A stretch of 64,000 nt of DNA from an uncultured Lachnospiraceae bacterium (GTDB taxonomy: Bacteria; Bacillota; Clostridia; Lachnospirales; Lachnospiraceae): contig CAMAGI010000001.1 of assembly GCA_945833775.1 (NCBI GenBank), positions 1-64,000 of the forward strand, written 5' to 3'. Under the pieces are notes generated by a model, which had not been told where the DNA came from, searched no databases, and was given only the letters and a program-made list of their open reading frames with translations. How positions within the stretch are numbered: position 1 is the first letter of the stretch; each line of letters opens with the position of its first letter. Below, one piece after another: positions 38,551 to 48,772 of this stretch. A program made the translations under genes and the position numbers.

Positions 38551-41265
38551 TTACATTTCCTGTTCTTCTTGTGCAACTTCCCGATTCTCAACGCTCTCCT
38601 CTTCGTACTCTTTAAAGGTAAGAATCACCTTGAACAGATCTCCGTCCAACCGGATTTCCATACTGCCGCCCTGAGCACGGGTAAGACTCTTTGAAATGTA
38701 TAATCCGAGACCGCTGCCCTCCGTACTTCTCGACTCATCACCGCGGATAAATCGCTCTGTCAGTTCCTCCGCTCCGATGTTCATCTGCTGTTCGGAGATA
38801 TTTTTAAACGATGCCTCCACAGACCCGTTACGGCACGCCACATCGATATAAACCCGGGTTCCCTCCAGTGCATATTTGCAGATGTTCTGAAACAGATTCT
38901 CGATGATTCGCCACATGCGTCTGCTGTCTGCATAGATATTGGCTTCGGTTCTTGCACTCTCGAAGACCACGCTCAGTTTCTTCTCCTCAAAGCGCTCACA
39001 GAATTCTCCGATTCCCTGATTGAGCAGCTCCGTCAGATTCAGTTTCTCCATATTCAGTACAATGTTGCCGGAGGAAATCTTGGATGCCTCCACCAGATCG
39101 TCCGTAAGCAGCTTTAAGCGCTGGGATTTGCTGTCCAGGATTTCGATATAGCTCTTCGCCGGCTCATCCGTAATCTTCAAGCGCTTCAGAAGATCCACAT
39201 AGCTGACAATGGAGGTAAGAGGTGTCTTGATGTCATGGGACACATTGGTAATCAGGTCCGTTTTCATCTGTTCATCCCGCATGCTGGTATGAACTGCCTT
39301 TTTGATGCCTTCCCCGATATTGTTTACCGCGTCCGCCAGATCCCTGCAGGAACCATGCATGGAATCGGCATCCAGTTTGTAATCCACCTCTCCGTCACGG
39401 ATTCTTCGAATACCCTCCACGATATCCACCTGCTCGGCGTTTCTCCGAAACAAAAGCACGCCCACAATTCCGTCGCACACAATCACGAGAATCGCAACCG
39501 GAATAGTCCACAAGCTCAGGGCAAAGATGCAGCGATAGAATCCATAGATTCCAATCAGGTTAAAAAGCAGGAACAGATTATAGGGAAGCAGGCTGCTGAC
39601 TACGGAATTGCGATGTGACAGAACAAACCTGGAAACCCTTCCGAGGAAGCGGTACAGATCATGCAAAAAGCTGCCCTTCCAGATACTGTGACTGCGGATC
39701 CTGCGGATCAGGCTGTACCAGAGAAGGCACACCCACAGGCTGAAGTCGGCGCCAAAACCGGCGAAGATGCCATACTCCCCAAAATGGTAAAATGCAATTC
39801 CGGCATTCTCCGTATTACTGATGTACACGTCCTCGGCTACCAGGTTCAGGTATTCCTTACCATATCGCAGAATATAGAAGCTAAGCACCACTCCCAGCAA
39901 CAGCAGTTCCGTCCAGATTCGGTCAAACCTGGTCAGATACTTCTGACGCTCCCCTTCTTCATCGCAGATGACACCGGCTGTCGCCGTCAGATAGGCAGCC
40001 AGTATCAGCCACAGTACACTGAGCAGTGCGATCAACGCAACAAATTTTGCCACATTGGGGACAATTCTCTGATACAGGGTATTGGCATTGTATAGAGCAT
40101 CCCCCTTCACGGCATAGCTGGTATCCACGCCGATCCAAACATGAGTGGTCTCCGGGTAAGCATATTCGTACTCACTCATATACTGGTAAATATCATTCTC
40201 GGTGATATTCCCGCTTCCCATGAATCCGAGGCTGTCCGGATAATAGATCACATAGCGGCGGTAATTGGTGTAATAGTCCGTGATCGCATTGTCATCATAG
40301 TTCTCCAGTTCGGGCATATTGGTATAGGTTTTGATCCCGTCCTCGGTCATTACACGGACCACGTATTTTAGATTGCTGTTGCCCTCTGTATAGAGTTCGT
40401 TGGAATTCTGATACTGCTCATAGCTGAGTGCAAGACTCTTTGCACTCTCTGCCACATTTTCCTGAAGCGCCAGATAATCAGCCCAATTATCCGCCTTTTT
40501 GTAGAGTTGTCTCTCTCCGTCCGCCATGTCATATTGACAGATTAACATGGATACGTAAATATAGAGTGTTCCGTCATCCTCTCTGGAGATTGTTATTTCA
40601 TCCGGGACATCGGAAAGAATATACGAATAAGCCATATCTTCCAGCTGTTCCTTCGTATAATTTCCCATGGTTTTTTCCACTGCCTGAAGTTCTTCCTGCG
40701 ACTTCAAATTCAGATCGGAATCCTCCGGAATTACTTTTTCACCGGTATAATACCCTTCATTATAGCCGATAAATCTGAGTCGCCCGGAGGCATCCACATC
40801 AAAGTTATAGGGAGATACGGCATCCTCGAAATAATTCACAAAATCGGACATGCTCATGGACCGATTCTTGTACTCGATTCCCCTTCTTCCCCATTTGATC
40901 AGATTCTCCAGCGTATAAACCGCCGTCGTATTGCAGGCATTTCCGGTTCCCATACGGTTGGCATATTGGGTCACATCAATTCTTTTATCGAGATCCAGTT
41001 CTCCGTCCGTCTCAAGCTGCCCCTTCACCACAACCAGACTGGTCACGTCCTCCACCGCAGTCTGAAACAGATCCTGAAACAGAACCGAATCCTCAAATTC
41101 CGGATCTGCGTGGAAAGGATCGATGCGGTAAAATCTGGTTCCGTGTATGGTATCCACCGCAAGACAGGAATTAAACAGAATTGCTGCGATTGCCAGCAGG
41201 ATACCGCCCGCGCACAAGTGCTGGAGCAACCCTAAGCCCAGACGTTTCATCGTATTCTTTTTCAT
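38551..41265 (-). CDS. Multi-TM sensor histidine kinase
   Basis: HAMP-like region, LITNVSHDIKTPLTSIVSYVDLL, ENLFQNICKYA, GSGLGLYISKSL. Confidence 0.95.
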   Translation of the reverse strand: MKKNTMKRLGLGLLQHLCAGGILLAIAAILFNSCLAVDTIHGTRFYRIDPFHADPEFEDSVLFQDLFQTAVEDVTSLVVVKGQLETDGELDLDKRIDVTQYANRMGTGNACNTTAVYTLENLIKWGRRGIEYKNRSMSMSDFVNYFEDAVSPYNFDVDASGRLRFIGYNEGYYTGEKVIPEDSDLNLKSQEELQAVEKTMGNYTKEQLEDMAYSYILSDVPDEITISREDDGTLYIYVSMLICQYDMADGERQLYKKADNWADYLALQENVAESAKSLALSYEQYQNSNELYTEGNSNLKYVVRVMTEDGIKTYTNMPELENYDDNAITDYYTNYRRYVIYYPDSLGFMGSGNITENDIYQYMSEYEYAYPETTHVWIGVDTSYAVKGDALYNANTLYQRIVPNVAKFVALIALLSVLWLILAAYLTATAGVICDEEGERQKYLTRFDRIWTELLLLGVVLSFYILRYGKEYLNLVAEDVYISNTENAGIAFYHFGEYGIFAGFGADFSLWVCLLWYSLIRRIRSHSIWKGSFLHDLYRFLGRVSRFVLSHRNSVVSSLLPYNLFLLFNLIGIYGFYRCIFALSLWTIPVAILVIVCDGIVGVLLFRRNAEQVDIVEGIRRIRDGEVDYKLDADSMHGSCRDLADAVNNIGEGIKKAVHTSMRDEQMKTDLITNVSHDIKTPLTSIVSYVDLLKRLKITDEPAKSYIEILDSKSQRLKLLTDDLVEASKISSGNIVLNMEKLNLTELLNQGIGEFCERFEEKKLSVVFESARTEANIYADSRRMWRIIENLFQNICKYALEGTRVYIDVACRNGSVEASFKNISEQQMNIGAEELTERFIRGDESRSTEGSGLGLYISKSLTRAQGGSMEIRLDGDLFKVILTFKEYEEESVENREVAQEEQEM

Positions 41266-41279
41266 GAAAAGCTCCTCGT

Positions 41280-41972
41280 TTATTGTCTGTCGATTTTATA
41301 GCCGACACCCCAGACCACCTTCAGATAACGGGGCTCCTTGGGATTGATTTCGATCTTCTCCCGGATATGGCGAATATGAACCGCTACTGTATTATCCGCT
41401 CCGATCGCATCCTCATTCCAGATGCTCTCATAAATCTGATTGATGGAAAAAACACGCCCCTGATTCTTCACCAGTAAAAGGAGAATATTATACTCGATGG
41501 GGGTAAGCTTCACCGGCTCATCATCCACCGTAACCTGCTTGGTGTCATCATTGATCACCAGACCGCCCACCTGGTAGAGAGCCTTACTCTCCTGATTCAG
41601 GCTACCCAGTGAAGTATATCTGCGCAGGTTGGAACGCACTCTCGCAACCAGCTCCAGGGGATTGAAAGGCTTCGAGATATAGTCATCTGCACCGATATTC
41701 AGTCCCAGAATTTTATCCGTATCCTCCGATTTGGCAGACAGCATGATGATCGGAATACTGCTGTATTCACGGATTTTCATGGTTGCCCGGATGCCATCCA
41801 ATTTCGGCATCATGATGTCCATAATCAGAAGATGAATCTCCTCCCGATCCAGTATAGCAATTGCCTGCTCTCCATCGTACGCCTTAAAAATACGATAGTC
41901 ATCCTGACTCAAATAGATCTCAATTGCATCCACGATCTCCTTGTCATCATCACAAACCAAAATATTCGCCAT
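41280..41972 (-). CDS. OmpR/PhoB-family response regulator
   Basis: ILVCDDDKEIVDAIEIYL, LLIMDIMMPKLDG, C-terminal winged helix VWGVGYKID. Confidence 0.97.
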   Translation of the reverse strand: MANILVCDDDKEIVDAIEIYLSQDDYRIFKAYDGEQAIAILDREEIHLLIMDIMMPKLDGIRATMKIREYSSIPIIMLSAKSEDTDKILGLNIGADDYISKPFNPLELVARVRSNLRRYTSLGSLNQESKALYQVGGLVINDDTKQVTVDDEPVKLTPIEYNILLLLVKNQGRVFSINQIYESIWNEDAIGADNTVAVHIRHIREKIEINPKEPRYLKVVWGVGYKIDRQ

Positions 41973-42073
41973 GATACTCCTCCCTCGGTCAAACCGTTCT
42001 CTTATCGTACCTCTTTATTTTTATTAAACCAGAAAATTGTGAAAGGTTCTATGGAGAAAATCTTAATAATTGT

Positions 42074-42997
42074 TTAAATCCGTCCGCATTCTTCTTTAAG
42101 CATCAGGAATGCGGCAAGATTTCCTCTTTTACCCATGCTTGCCCGGTGTGAAAATAAGTAATCCGGATTGTGACAGGTACAGATGTCCGCGATACTGATC
42201 CTGGAAGCACAAATACCGGCTTCACAGAGAATCAGGGCATTGGCAAGCCACAGATCCAGCTGATATTTACCGGGCTTTTCTCCGGGCACGCACACCTTTC
42301 CGTTGCTGAAATTGTCATAGATGCCGCTCTTTAGAAGTGTTCTTTTCTCCTCCTTCATACGGCTCTCCAAATCCGCAAACCTACAGGCAACCTCCTCACT
42401 GACTTCATAGCATTCCTGACAGATTGCCGGGCCGATGGCAACGAGAATATTCTTCGGTTCACACGCGTATTCCTCCTGTAATTTTCGAACCATACATGCC
42501 CCCATACGTTCTACTGTTCCTCTCCATCCGGAATGTGCAAGTCCGATCACACGCTTCACGGGATCCACAAAGTAAAGCGGCACACAATCTGCATAAAACG
42601 TAACCAGTGCAAGTCCCGGGCAGTCGGTCACAAGGCCGTCAATGTCAGAATAGTCCCGGGGGCGCACCACCCCTTTCCCCGCATCCGCTTCCGTAACCAC
42701 ACGGATATTCGTCGTATGCGTCTGATGGGATGCCACCATATGATCCCGGTCACAATGAAGGATCTCTCCGATTCTGCGATAATTTTCAAGTACCCTTTCC
42801 GGGTCGTCACCAATGTCGAATTTGAGGCTCATGGAAGCATACATTCCCTCACTGACACCGCCCAGTCGAGTGGTGAAAAGATGCTCCACAATCCCCGTTT
42901 CCTCCAGCTTGGGAAAGGTAAGATACTCCACGTCCTCCCATTTATTCTGCCTAAGTACCGGCCCGTTCGGCCGCCTGATACGAATCACTTCACGCAT
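42074..42997 (-). CDS. pgeF: Peptidoglycan editing factor PgeF (laccase domain)
   Basis: ASHQTHTTNIRVV, LALVTFYADCVPLYFVDPVKRVIGLAHSGWRGTVERM, DICTCHNPDYLFSHRAS. Confidence 0.95.
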   Translation of the reverse strand: MREVIRIRRPNGPVLRQNKWEDVEYLTFPKLEETGIVEHLFTTRLGGVSEGMYASMSLKFDIGDDPERVLENYRRIGEILHCDRDHMVASHQTHTTNIRVVTEADAGKGVVRPRDYSDIDGLVTDCPGLALVTFYADCVPLYFVDPVKRVIGLAHSGWRGTVERMGACMVRKLQEEYACEPKNILVAIGPAICQECYEVSEEVACRFADLESRMKEEKRTLLKSGIYDNFSNGKVCVPGEKPGKYQLDLWLANALILCEAGICASRISIADICTCHNPDYLFSHRASMGKRGNLAAFLMLKEECGRI

Positions 42998-43025
42998 CGA
43001 TCTTCCTTTCTTTCCTCCGCGATTA

Positions 43026-43397
43026 TTAAAAGTTCCCTCTTCCCGCATAAACATGTGGAAACGCATTCTTGATCCAGCGAATCTCATCTCCCTGGATGGC
43101 TACCACATCATAACGTATCATTGTGCTGTTTCCCAGCCGATGGAGGTATCGGTAATAATCCGCAACTCTGCAGATGCGACGCTGTTTTGCGATTCCCACC
43201 GCCTCGCAGGCAGCTCCTCTGTTCAAAGATGCACGGTATTTCACTTCCACAAACACATAGCATTGTCCGTCCAGCGCTATCAGATCAATCTCGCCCTGTT
43301 TGGAACGGAAATTGCGTTCCAGAATGGATAGACCCGCATCCCTCAGATATTCTTCCGCAAGCTTTTCTTTGTCTGTCCCCACCTGTCTTGTGTTCAT
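43026..43397 (-). CDS. YraN-family (UPF0102) protein
   Basis: GTDKEKLAEEYLRDAGLSILERNFRSKQGEIDLIALDGQCYVFVEVKYR. Confidence 0.95.
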   Translation of the reverse strand: MNTRQVGTDKEKLAEEYLRDAGLSILERNFRSKQGEIDLIALDGQCYVFVEVKYRASLNRGAACEAVGIAKQRRICRVADYYRYLHRLGNSTMIRYDVVAIQGDEIRWIKNAFPHVYAGRGNF

Positions 43398-43415
43398 ATC
43401 ACACCACGCTTATCA

Positions 43416-43697
43416 CTATTTCATCTTCCCTTTTAGTTTATCCATAGAATCTACAAAGATCAGGATTTCCGCTACCACTTCATAGAGTTCCGGGGGAATC
43501 ATCTCCCCGATTTCCAGGCGGGACAAGGTATCCGCCAGTTTATCATCCCTGTGGATGGGAACATCACTCTCTTTGGCCTTCTCAATGATTTTCTCTGCCA
43601 GTATCCCCCGGCCACTGGCAATTACCTTGGGAGCATCCTCCTCCGGATTATATTCCAGCGCAATTGCCTGTTTTATCTTTCTTTGTTCTTCTGCCAT
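43416..43697 (-). CDS. FlhB/EscU C-terminal-domain-like protein (YlqH-like)
   Basis: ALEYNPEEDAPKVIASGRGILAEKIIEKAKESDVPIHRDDKLADTLSRLEIGEMIPPELYEVVAEILIFV. Confidence 0.92.
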   Translation of the reverse strand: MAEEQRKIKQAIALEYNPEEDAPKVIASGRGILAEKIIEKAKESDVPIHRDDKLADTLSRLEIGEMIPPELYEVVAEILIFVDSMDKLKGKMK

Positions 43698-43704
43698 ATT
43701 CCAC

Positions 43705-45426
43705 CTATGCCCTTACGTCAAACCCATACTGAGCCAGAGGCTGTGCTCCTTCACGCTTTAGGATCCTGTCAATCACACTCTCGTCATCCGCTTTCTCTCC
43801 CCGAAGCTGCATGGAAAAATCACAATGGTATCCGCGATTTTCGAGGCGTTTTGTGAGAATATCCATATGTTCGTACAGATAATCCAGCATTTCATCATCC
43901 GCCACGTAAAATTTGGTATTAACCTTCTGATTCTGCATGGCGACATACACATCCACCGGTCCGAGATGCTCCATATCAAGATGCAGAAGTGCGCTGATAT
44001 TGCCCTCCGACTGTGCCAGATTTCTTTTATTGGTATAGACATAGAGATCTCCGTGTGCCTCTCCCCGGGAAAGCTTGAGCGGCAGCTGAAGGTAGACATA
44101 GTTCTGATTGATCTGCTGCATAAAGTCCAGATTCTGACGCATGTTATCCACTGCCCGGGCGGCGGAATGCTGCGGTTGTCCAACATCCTCAAGGAGCTGG
44201 GACAAACCCTTGAGCTGTTTTTCCAGCCTCTTGTACAGTTCCTCCACTTTTCCGGCATCCGCCGTTTCCTCCGGCGAGATCATCCATTGCTTTTGAAGCT
44301 GTCCGTTCACCAGTCTTTGAAGATCCGGATCCCGCAAAAGCTCCCGGATGCCCTGTCGTATTTTTGGCGACAGGGTCTGGGTCTGCGGGTCCGGGAACGT
44401 CACCGCTCTGTTACCGGGAACCGAACGGTCCACGTCAGATTCGGATCCGGAAAGATTCCCTCTGTTTTCCTCCTGCAAAAGCCCTTCCAAATCCTGTATG
44501 AGCTGTCGCAGTAAAGCATTCTTATCCCCGGGGATCGACGGATTCGTGTCCGCTTCATCCGCCGTAAGCAAATCCGCAAACTGCCTGATTAATCGGGAGA
44601 CGATGTCCCGGTCGGCGGTTGTCGTTATCACATCGTTTTCCCCGTCAGGCTGCAAAATTCCCTGATAGAGTTTTAAAACCCCGCCCACATCCTCTTTCTC
44701 CCCGAACAACATTTCTTCCACCAGATTGGGAAGTGCCGAGAAAATTTCCTTCATACCGCTATTGAGCTGATGTGTCAAATTGCGATACATACCGGCCTGT
44801 GTCAGATTCTGTTGTGTAACCGGAAGCCCCAGTCTGTGCAGATTGACCAGATCCTGTATCTGTTCCGGGGCATTGGCATTGATTTCACGGTACATCTGCT
44901 GCAGGGCATCCCGGTCAACCGAAAGTCCTCCATCCATCATCAGACGCGTCATATTGACCGTTTGTGCATTCACCGGCAGAGAAGCCATATCCAGTGCCTT
45001 CAGAACAGTAGCCTCACCGGCTGTATTGATAAAAAGAGGCCTCAGTGTCAGAGCGTCCTTGTTATTCTTTACCTCGAAGGTCAGTAGTTTCCCAAGAGCA
45101 AGCTGCACATTCTGCTCCACTTTGGCATTCAAAACAGCATCTCCGAACACACGTATCTGTACATCGCTTCCGTTTCGAGACACAAGCTCCCCCGTAAGGA
45201 GCTGACCGGGTGTCAATGCACGAATCTGTCTCGCCGCCTCGGCGGATACCCGGGAGATTTCTGCCGATGCAGTCTGTTCGGTGTTCCCTCTTTCACTGAT
45301 TTTGTTTTCCCCTGTGAATAAATCCGAAATTCTCAAAACAATGCGTTCCCCGTTCTCTACATTCCCATGGACGTTCTCAGATGAAATTTCCGATAAACGT
45401 ACGCCTGTGGATCGGTGTCGGTCCAT
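43705..45426 (-). CDS. FliK-like (flagellar hook-length-control C-terminal) protein
   Basis: C-term HLDMEHLGPVDVYVAMQNQKVNTKFYVADDEMLDYLYEHMDILTKRLENRGY; position equals YlqG; overlaps rnhB 3' end so start uncertain. Confidence 0.75.
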   Translation of the reverse strand: MDRHRSTGVRLSEISSENVHGNVENGERIVLRISDLFTGENKISERGNTEQTASAEISRVSAEAARQIRALTPGQLLTGELVSRNGSDVQIRVFGDAVLNAKVEQNVQLALGKLLTFEVKNNKDALTLRPLFINTAGEATVLKALDMASLPVNAQTVNMTRLMMDGGLSVDRDALQQMYREINANAPEQIQDLVNLHRLGLPVTQQNLTQAGMYRNLTHQLNSGMKEIFSALPNLVEEMLFGEKEDVGGVLKLYQGILQPDGENDVITTTADRDIVSRLIRQFADLLTADEADTNPSIPGDKNALLRQLIQDLEGLLQEENRGNLSGSESDVDRSVPGNRAVTFPDPQTQTLSPKIRQGIRELLRDPDLQRLVNGQLQKQWMISPEETADAGKVEELYKRLEKQLKGLSQLLEDVGQPQHSAARAVDNMRQNLDFMQQINQNYVYLQLPLKLSRGEAHGDLYVYTNKRNLAQSEGNISALLHLDMEHLGPVDVYVAMQNQKVNTKFYVADDEMLDYLYEHMDILTKRLENRGYHCDFSMQLRGEKADDESVIDRILKREGAQPLAQYGFDVRA

Positions 45427-46129
45427 ATTTCTTCAAGGCTTCAATATGAGCCTGACTGCCGTATCCCTTGTTCTGTGCAAAACCATATTCGGGAAAAATC
45501 TTTGCATATTCTTCCATCATACGATCTCTGGTAACTTTTGCATAAATACTGGCCGCGCCGATGGAAATACTCTTCGCATCTCCTTTGATAATCGGCACCT
45601 GGGGGATGGATACCCCCGGGATGCTGACTGCATCGTTTAACAGCAAATCCGGCTGTGGAGCCAGCTTCCCGATCGCCTCCCGCATCGCCTCGTAAGTAGC
45701 CTGCAGGATATTGATTTCATCGATTCTTTCCGGTGAGGCAAATCCGACCGCACAGGCGACTGCCTCCCGACCGATCACATCATAGAGCTCTTCTCTCTTT
45801 TTTTCGGACAACTGCTTGGAATCATTAATATACAGAATGTTGCAATCTTTCGGCAGGATCACAGCTCCCGCCACAACCGGTCCGGCCAAAGGACCTCTTC
45901 CGACTTCATCGATTCCGCAGATCAGGCCGTAATCGGCATATTTTTTCTCGTAAACCTTAAGTGCTTCGATTCTCTCCTTCTCACGTTCCAAGGCTTCCAG
46001 CCTCTTACGCGCGCTTTCCACAAGCTTTTGCACCCCTGCCCGCTGATCGTTCTGAAAGGTATTTATGAATTCAGGCAGCTCATCGATACAAGCTGCCTGC
46101 AATCTTTCCTTTATCTCGCCCTGTGTCAT
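45377..46129 (-). CDS. rnhB: Ribonuclease HII
   Basis: ICGIDEVGRGPLAGPVVAGAVIL; SIGAASIYAKVTRDR. Confidence 0.97.
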   Translation of the reverse strand: MTQGEIKERLQAACIDELPEFINTFQNDQRAGVQKLVESARKRLEALEREKERIEALKVYEKKYADYGLICGIDEVGRGPLAGPVVAGAVILPKDCNILYINDSKQLSEKKREELYDVIGREAVACAVGFASPERIDEINILQATYEAMREAIGKLAPQPDLLLNDAVSIPGVSIPQVPIIKGDAKSISIGAASIYAKVTRDRMMEEYAKIFPEYGFAQNKGYGSQAHIEALKKYGPTPIHRRTFIGNFI

Positions 46130-46145
46130 ATATCTGTCTCCTTTG

Positions 46146-46697
46146 TCACTGATGGGATATCAAACCGATTTTTTGAAACGGCCAGATTCGCACCCATGCT
46201 CTTCCGATAATATTCGAGCGCTTTATGTTGCCGACATCCGCGAAACGGCTGTCCTGACTGTGATTGCGGTTATCCCCCAGGACAAAATATTCATCCGCCG
46301 CCAGCGTGATTGTCTGCGCCGCCAGTCCGATTTTGTCGGCATCTATGATCTCTCTTCCATAGGATTCCTCCAATATCTTGTCATTGATGTAAATATTGCC
46401 CGCCTCATCAATCCGCACCGTCTCTCCGGGAAGACCGATAATGCGCTTAATATAATATGTCTTCTCTTTGTATTGATAGGGAAAAACGATGATATCAAAT
46501 CGTTCGGGATCACGAAAACGATAGGATATCTTATCCACAAACAGATTATCCCCGTCGGACAACGTGGTTTCCATGGAGGATCCCTCCACCGTTGTTCGCT
46601 GTACCACGTAATGGATCAACAGCCATGTGGCACACAGCACAACAAGCAGGTAGATTCCGGTATTGAGCAGTTCCTTCATTAGTTTATTCATTTTCAT
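46146..46697 (-). CDS. lepB: Signal peptidase I
   Basis: TVEGSSMETTL Ser; YYIKRIIGLPGE Lys; FVLGDNRNHSQDSR. Confidence 0.95.
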   Translation of the reverse strand: MKMNKLMKELLNTGIYLLVVLCATWLLIHYVVQRTTVEGSSMETTLSDGDNLFVDKISYRFRDPERFDIIVFPYQYKEKTYYIKRIIGLPGETVRIDEAGNIYINDKILEESYGREIIDADKIGLAAQTITLAADEYFVLGDNRNHSQDSRFADVGNIKRSNIIGRAWVRIWPFQKIGLISHQ

Positions 46698-47553
46698 TCT
46701 CCTTACACAAAGACTCCGGTTCTTCCAGGGTCAGTCTTCCCAATTTCCCGGATCTGAAATCGTCGATCAATATGGCTGCCGCCTTCTCCAGATCCAGATT
46801 TTCACCCTTCTGGTAGCACTTCCTGCTCTCCGCGATCTGTCTTAGGACTTCCACAGCATCTTTGGACGCGGCAAATCCGTACCTCGCTTCGATCGCACCC
46901 GGGTAGCGTTTTGCGATAACGTCGATCAGATCGCAGGCCATCTCATCCACAATCAGGATTTCATCATTCATGGATCCGATAAAGGCAAGTCTTTTACCGA
47001 CCTCCTGATCTTCGAACCTGGGCCAGAGGATTCCGGGGGTGTCCAGAAGCTCCAGATTCTTATTAAGTCGAATCCACTGTTTGCCCTTTGTAACTCCCGG
47101 CTTATTTCCGGTTTTTGCACAGGCCTTTCCGGCAAACGAGTTGATAAACGTAGATTTTCCCACATTTGGGATACCCACGACCATTGCCCTCACCGGACGG
47201 TTGACAATTCCTCTCTTCCGGTCGCGCTCAATTTTCTCTTTACATGCCTCAGACACCAGCCCCTGGATTCCTTTCATCCCCATGCCGCTTTTGGAATTGA
47301 TCTCAAGGACATGGGCACCCTGTTTTTCAAAATGACGCACAAAACGCTTATTCATCTCCGGATCCGCCAGATCGGATTTGTTCAAAAGTACGATCCGTGC
47401 CTTGCCCTTCCCCAACTCATCAATATCCGGATTGCGGCTGCTGAGCGGGATTCTGGCGTCCACAAGCTCGATGATCAGATCGATCAATTTGATATTTTCC
47501 TGCATCATCCGGACCGCTTTGGTCATATGCCCCGGATACCACTGATAATTCAC
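46684..47553 (-). CDS. rbgA: Ribosome biogenesis GTPase RbgA (YlqF)
   Basis: MNYQWYPGHMTKAVRMMQENIKLIDLIIELVDARIPLSSRNP; circularly permuted G motifs. Confidence 0.97.
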   Translation of the reverse strand: MNYQWYPGHMTKAVRMMQENIKLIDLIIELVDARIPLSSRNPDIDELGKGKARIVLLNKSDLADPEMNKRFVRHFEKQGAHVLEINSKSGMGMKGIQGLVSEACKEKIERDRKRGIVNRPVRAMVVGIPNVGKSTFINSFAGKACAKTGNKPGVTKGKQWIRLNKNLELLDTPGILWPRFEDQEVGKRLAFIGSMNDEILIVDEMACDLIDVIAKRYPGAIEARYGFAASKDAVEVLRQIAESRKCYQKGENLDLEKAAAILIDDFRSGKLGRLTLEEPESLCKENENE

Positions 47554-47572
47554 TTATCTGCCCAACCTTTCC

Positions 47573-48151
47573 TTACTTGATAAAACCGATCCCCGTACTC
47601 CGGGATTGCAAATGAAACCAGGCCCGCCCCACAATATCCTTGGCGGCAACCGGTCCGATATTGGCCGACCTGCTGTCCTCACTGCTGTTGTAATTGTCAC
47701 CAATGCAGAAGTATTCACCATTTTCCAGAACACACTCGTTCCCGGCGATACCCGGATCCAGAATCTTGCCCTCAATCCATTCGCTGGCTTCTCCATTCAC
47801 GTAAAGCGTGCCGCCGGAAATAACCACGCTGTCACCCGGTCCCGCAACCACCCGTTTCACATAATAGTGAGATTTCTCATTGCCGATGGGTAGAAAGACA
47901 ATCACATCCCCGGGCTTGGGCGATGAGACAAGGTATTCAAAACGATTGATAAAGATCTGTTGGCCGTTATAAAGTGTCGGCTCCATGGAAGCACCCACAA
48001 TCTGTGTGGTCATTCCCAGAAAATAGACTGCCACAAAAGCAATAAAAACCGTTGCTGCTATTCCGAACATCCAACTGAATATTTCCCGAACCAGAGCGGA
48101 GCTTATTTTCTTTTTTCTTCGATAAAATGATAATCCTTTATTCCGTGCCAT
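47573..48151 (-). CDS. Signal peptidase I (second copy)
   Basis: QIVGASMEPTL; YYVKRVVAGPGDSV; FCIGDNYNSSEDSRSANIG. Confidence 0.95.
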   Translation of the reverse strand: MARNKGLSFYRRKKKISSALVREIFSWMFGIAATVFIAFVAVYFLGMTTQIVGASMEPTLYNGQQIFINRFEYLVSSPKPGDVIVFLPIGNEKSHYYVKRVVAGPGDSVVISGGTLYVNGEASEWIEGKILDPGIAGNECVLENGEYFCIGDNYNSSEDSRSANIGPVAAKDIVGRAWFHLQSRSTGIGFIK

Positions 48152-48251
48152 AACTGTCCTATCCAGCAACACATTGCTTCAAAGTTTTTGTAAAGCGATG
48201 CGCAAAACTTCAAAGCCCTATACTTTATAATACCACATGATAACCAAATAG

Positions 48252-48283
48252 AAAAGGACAACTACAAAAGTAATTGTCCTTTT
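48252..48283 (-). terminator. Intrinsic terminator downstream of rplS
   Basis: Minus: AAAAGGACAA(tTAC tttt GTAg)TTGTCCTTTT CTATTT. Confidence 0.88.
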
Positions 48284-48315
48284 CCGATGCGGTTTCTGTC
48301 CGCAGGTATCTCTGA

Positions 48316-48663
48316 TTATTTTACCAGCTCTTTGACCTTAGCCTTCTTGCCGACACGGTCTCTTAAGTAGTTCAGCTTCGCACGTCTTACCTTACCGCGT
48401 CTGACTACCTCAATTTTCTCAACATTGGGAGAATGAAGGGGCCAGGTCTTCTCAACACCGATACCGTTAGAAGTCTTTCTTACGGTAAAGGTCTCTCTGT
48501 TGCTGCCGCCCTGTCTCTTGAGAACCACGCCTTCGAAAACCTGGATACGCTCACGGTTACCCTCTTTGATTTTGCCGTATACCTTAACGGTATCGCCTAC
48601 TTCGAACTCATCGATCTGAGCCTTCAGCTGCTCAGCTTCGATCTCTTTGATAATATCGCTCAT
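48316..48663 (-). CDS. rplS: 50S ribosomal protein L19
   Basis: [68 protein letters not shown]. Confidence 0.98.
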   Translation of the reverse strand: MSDIIKEIEAEQLKAQIDEFEVGDTVKVYGKIKEGNRERIQVFEGVVLKRQGGSNRETFTVRKTSNGIGVEKTWPLHSPNVEKIEVVRRGKVRRAKLNYLRDRVGKKAKVKELVK

Positions 48664-48739
48664 ATAAGCCTCCTTAATAAACCGGATGTTCTTAATACAT
48701 TTCGTAACAGAGGACCATCTCATTTTCACAACATTTGAT

Positions 48740-48768
48740 ATTTTAACACAGTATTTCTGATAATGCAA
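48740..48768 (-). promoter_or_regulatory. Candidate sigma-A promoter for rplS
   Basis: Minus: TTGCAT - 17 nt - TAAAAT. Confidence 0.55.
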
Positions 48769-48772
48769 GTGT

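Noticed and set aside
48664-48745. Autoregulatory L19 leader RNA upstream of rplS
   Set aside because: A leader of about 75 nt exists, but I could not match it by eye to the known structure; needs covariance-model search.
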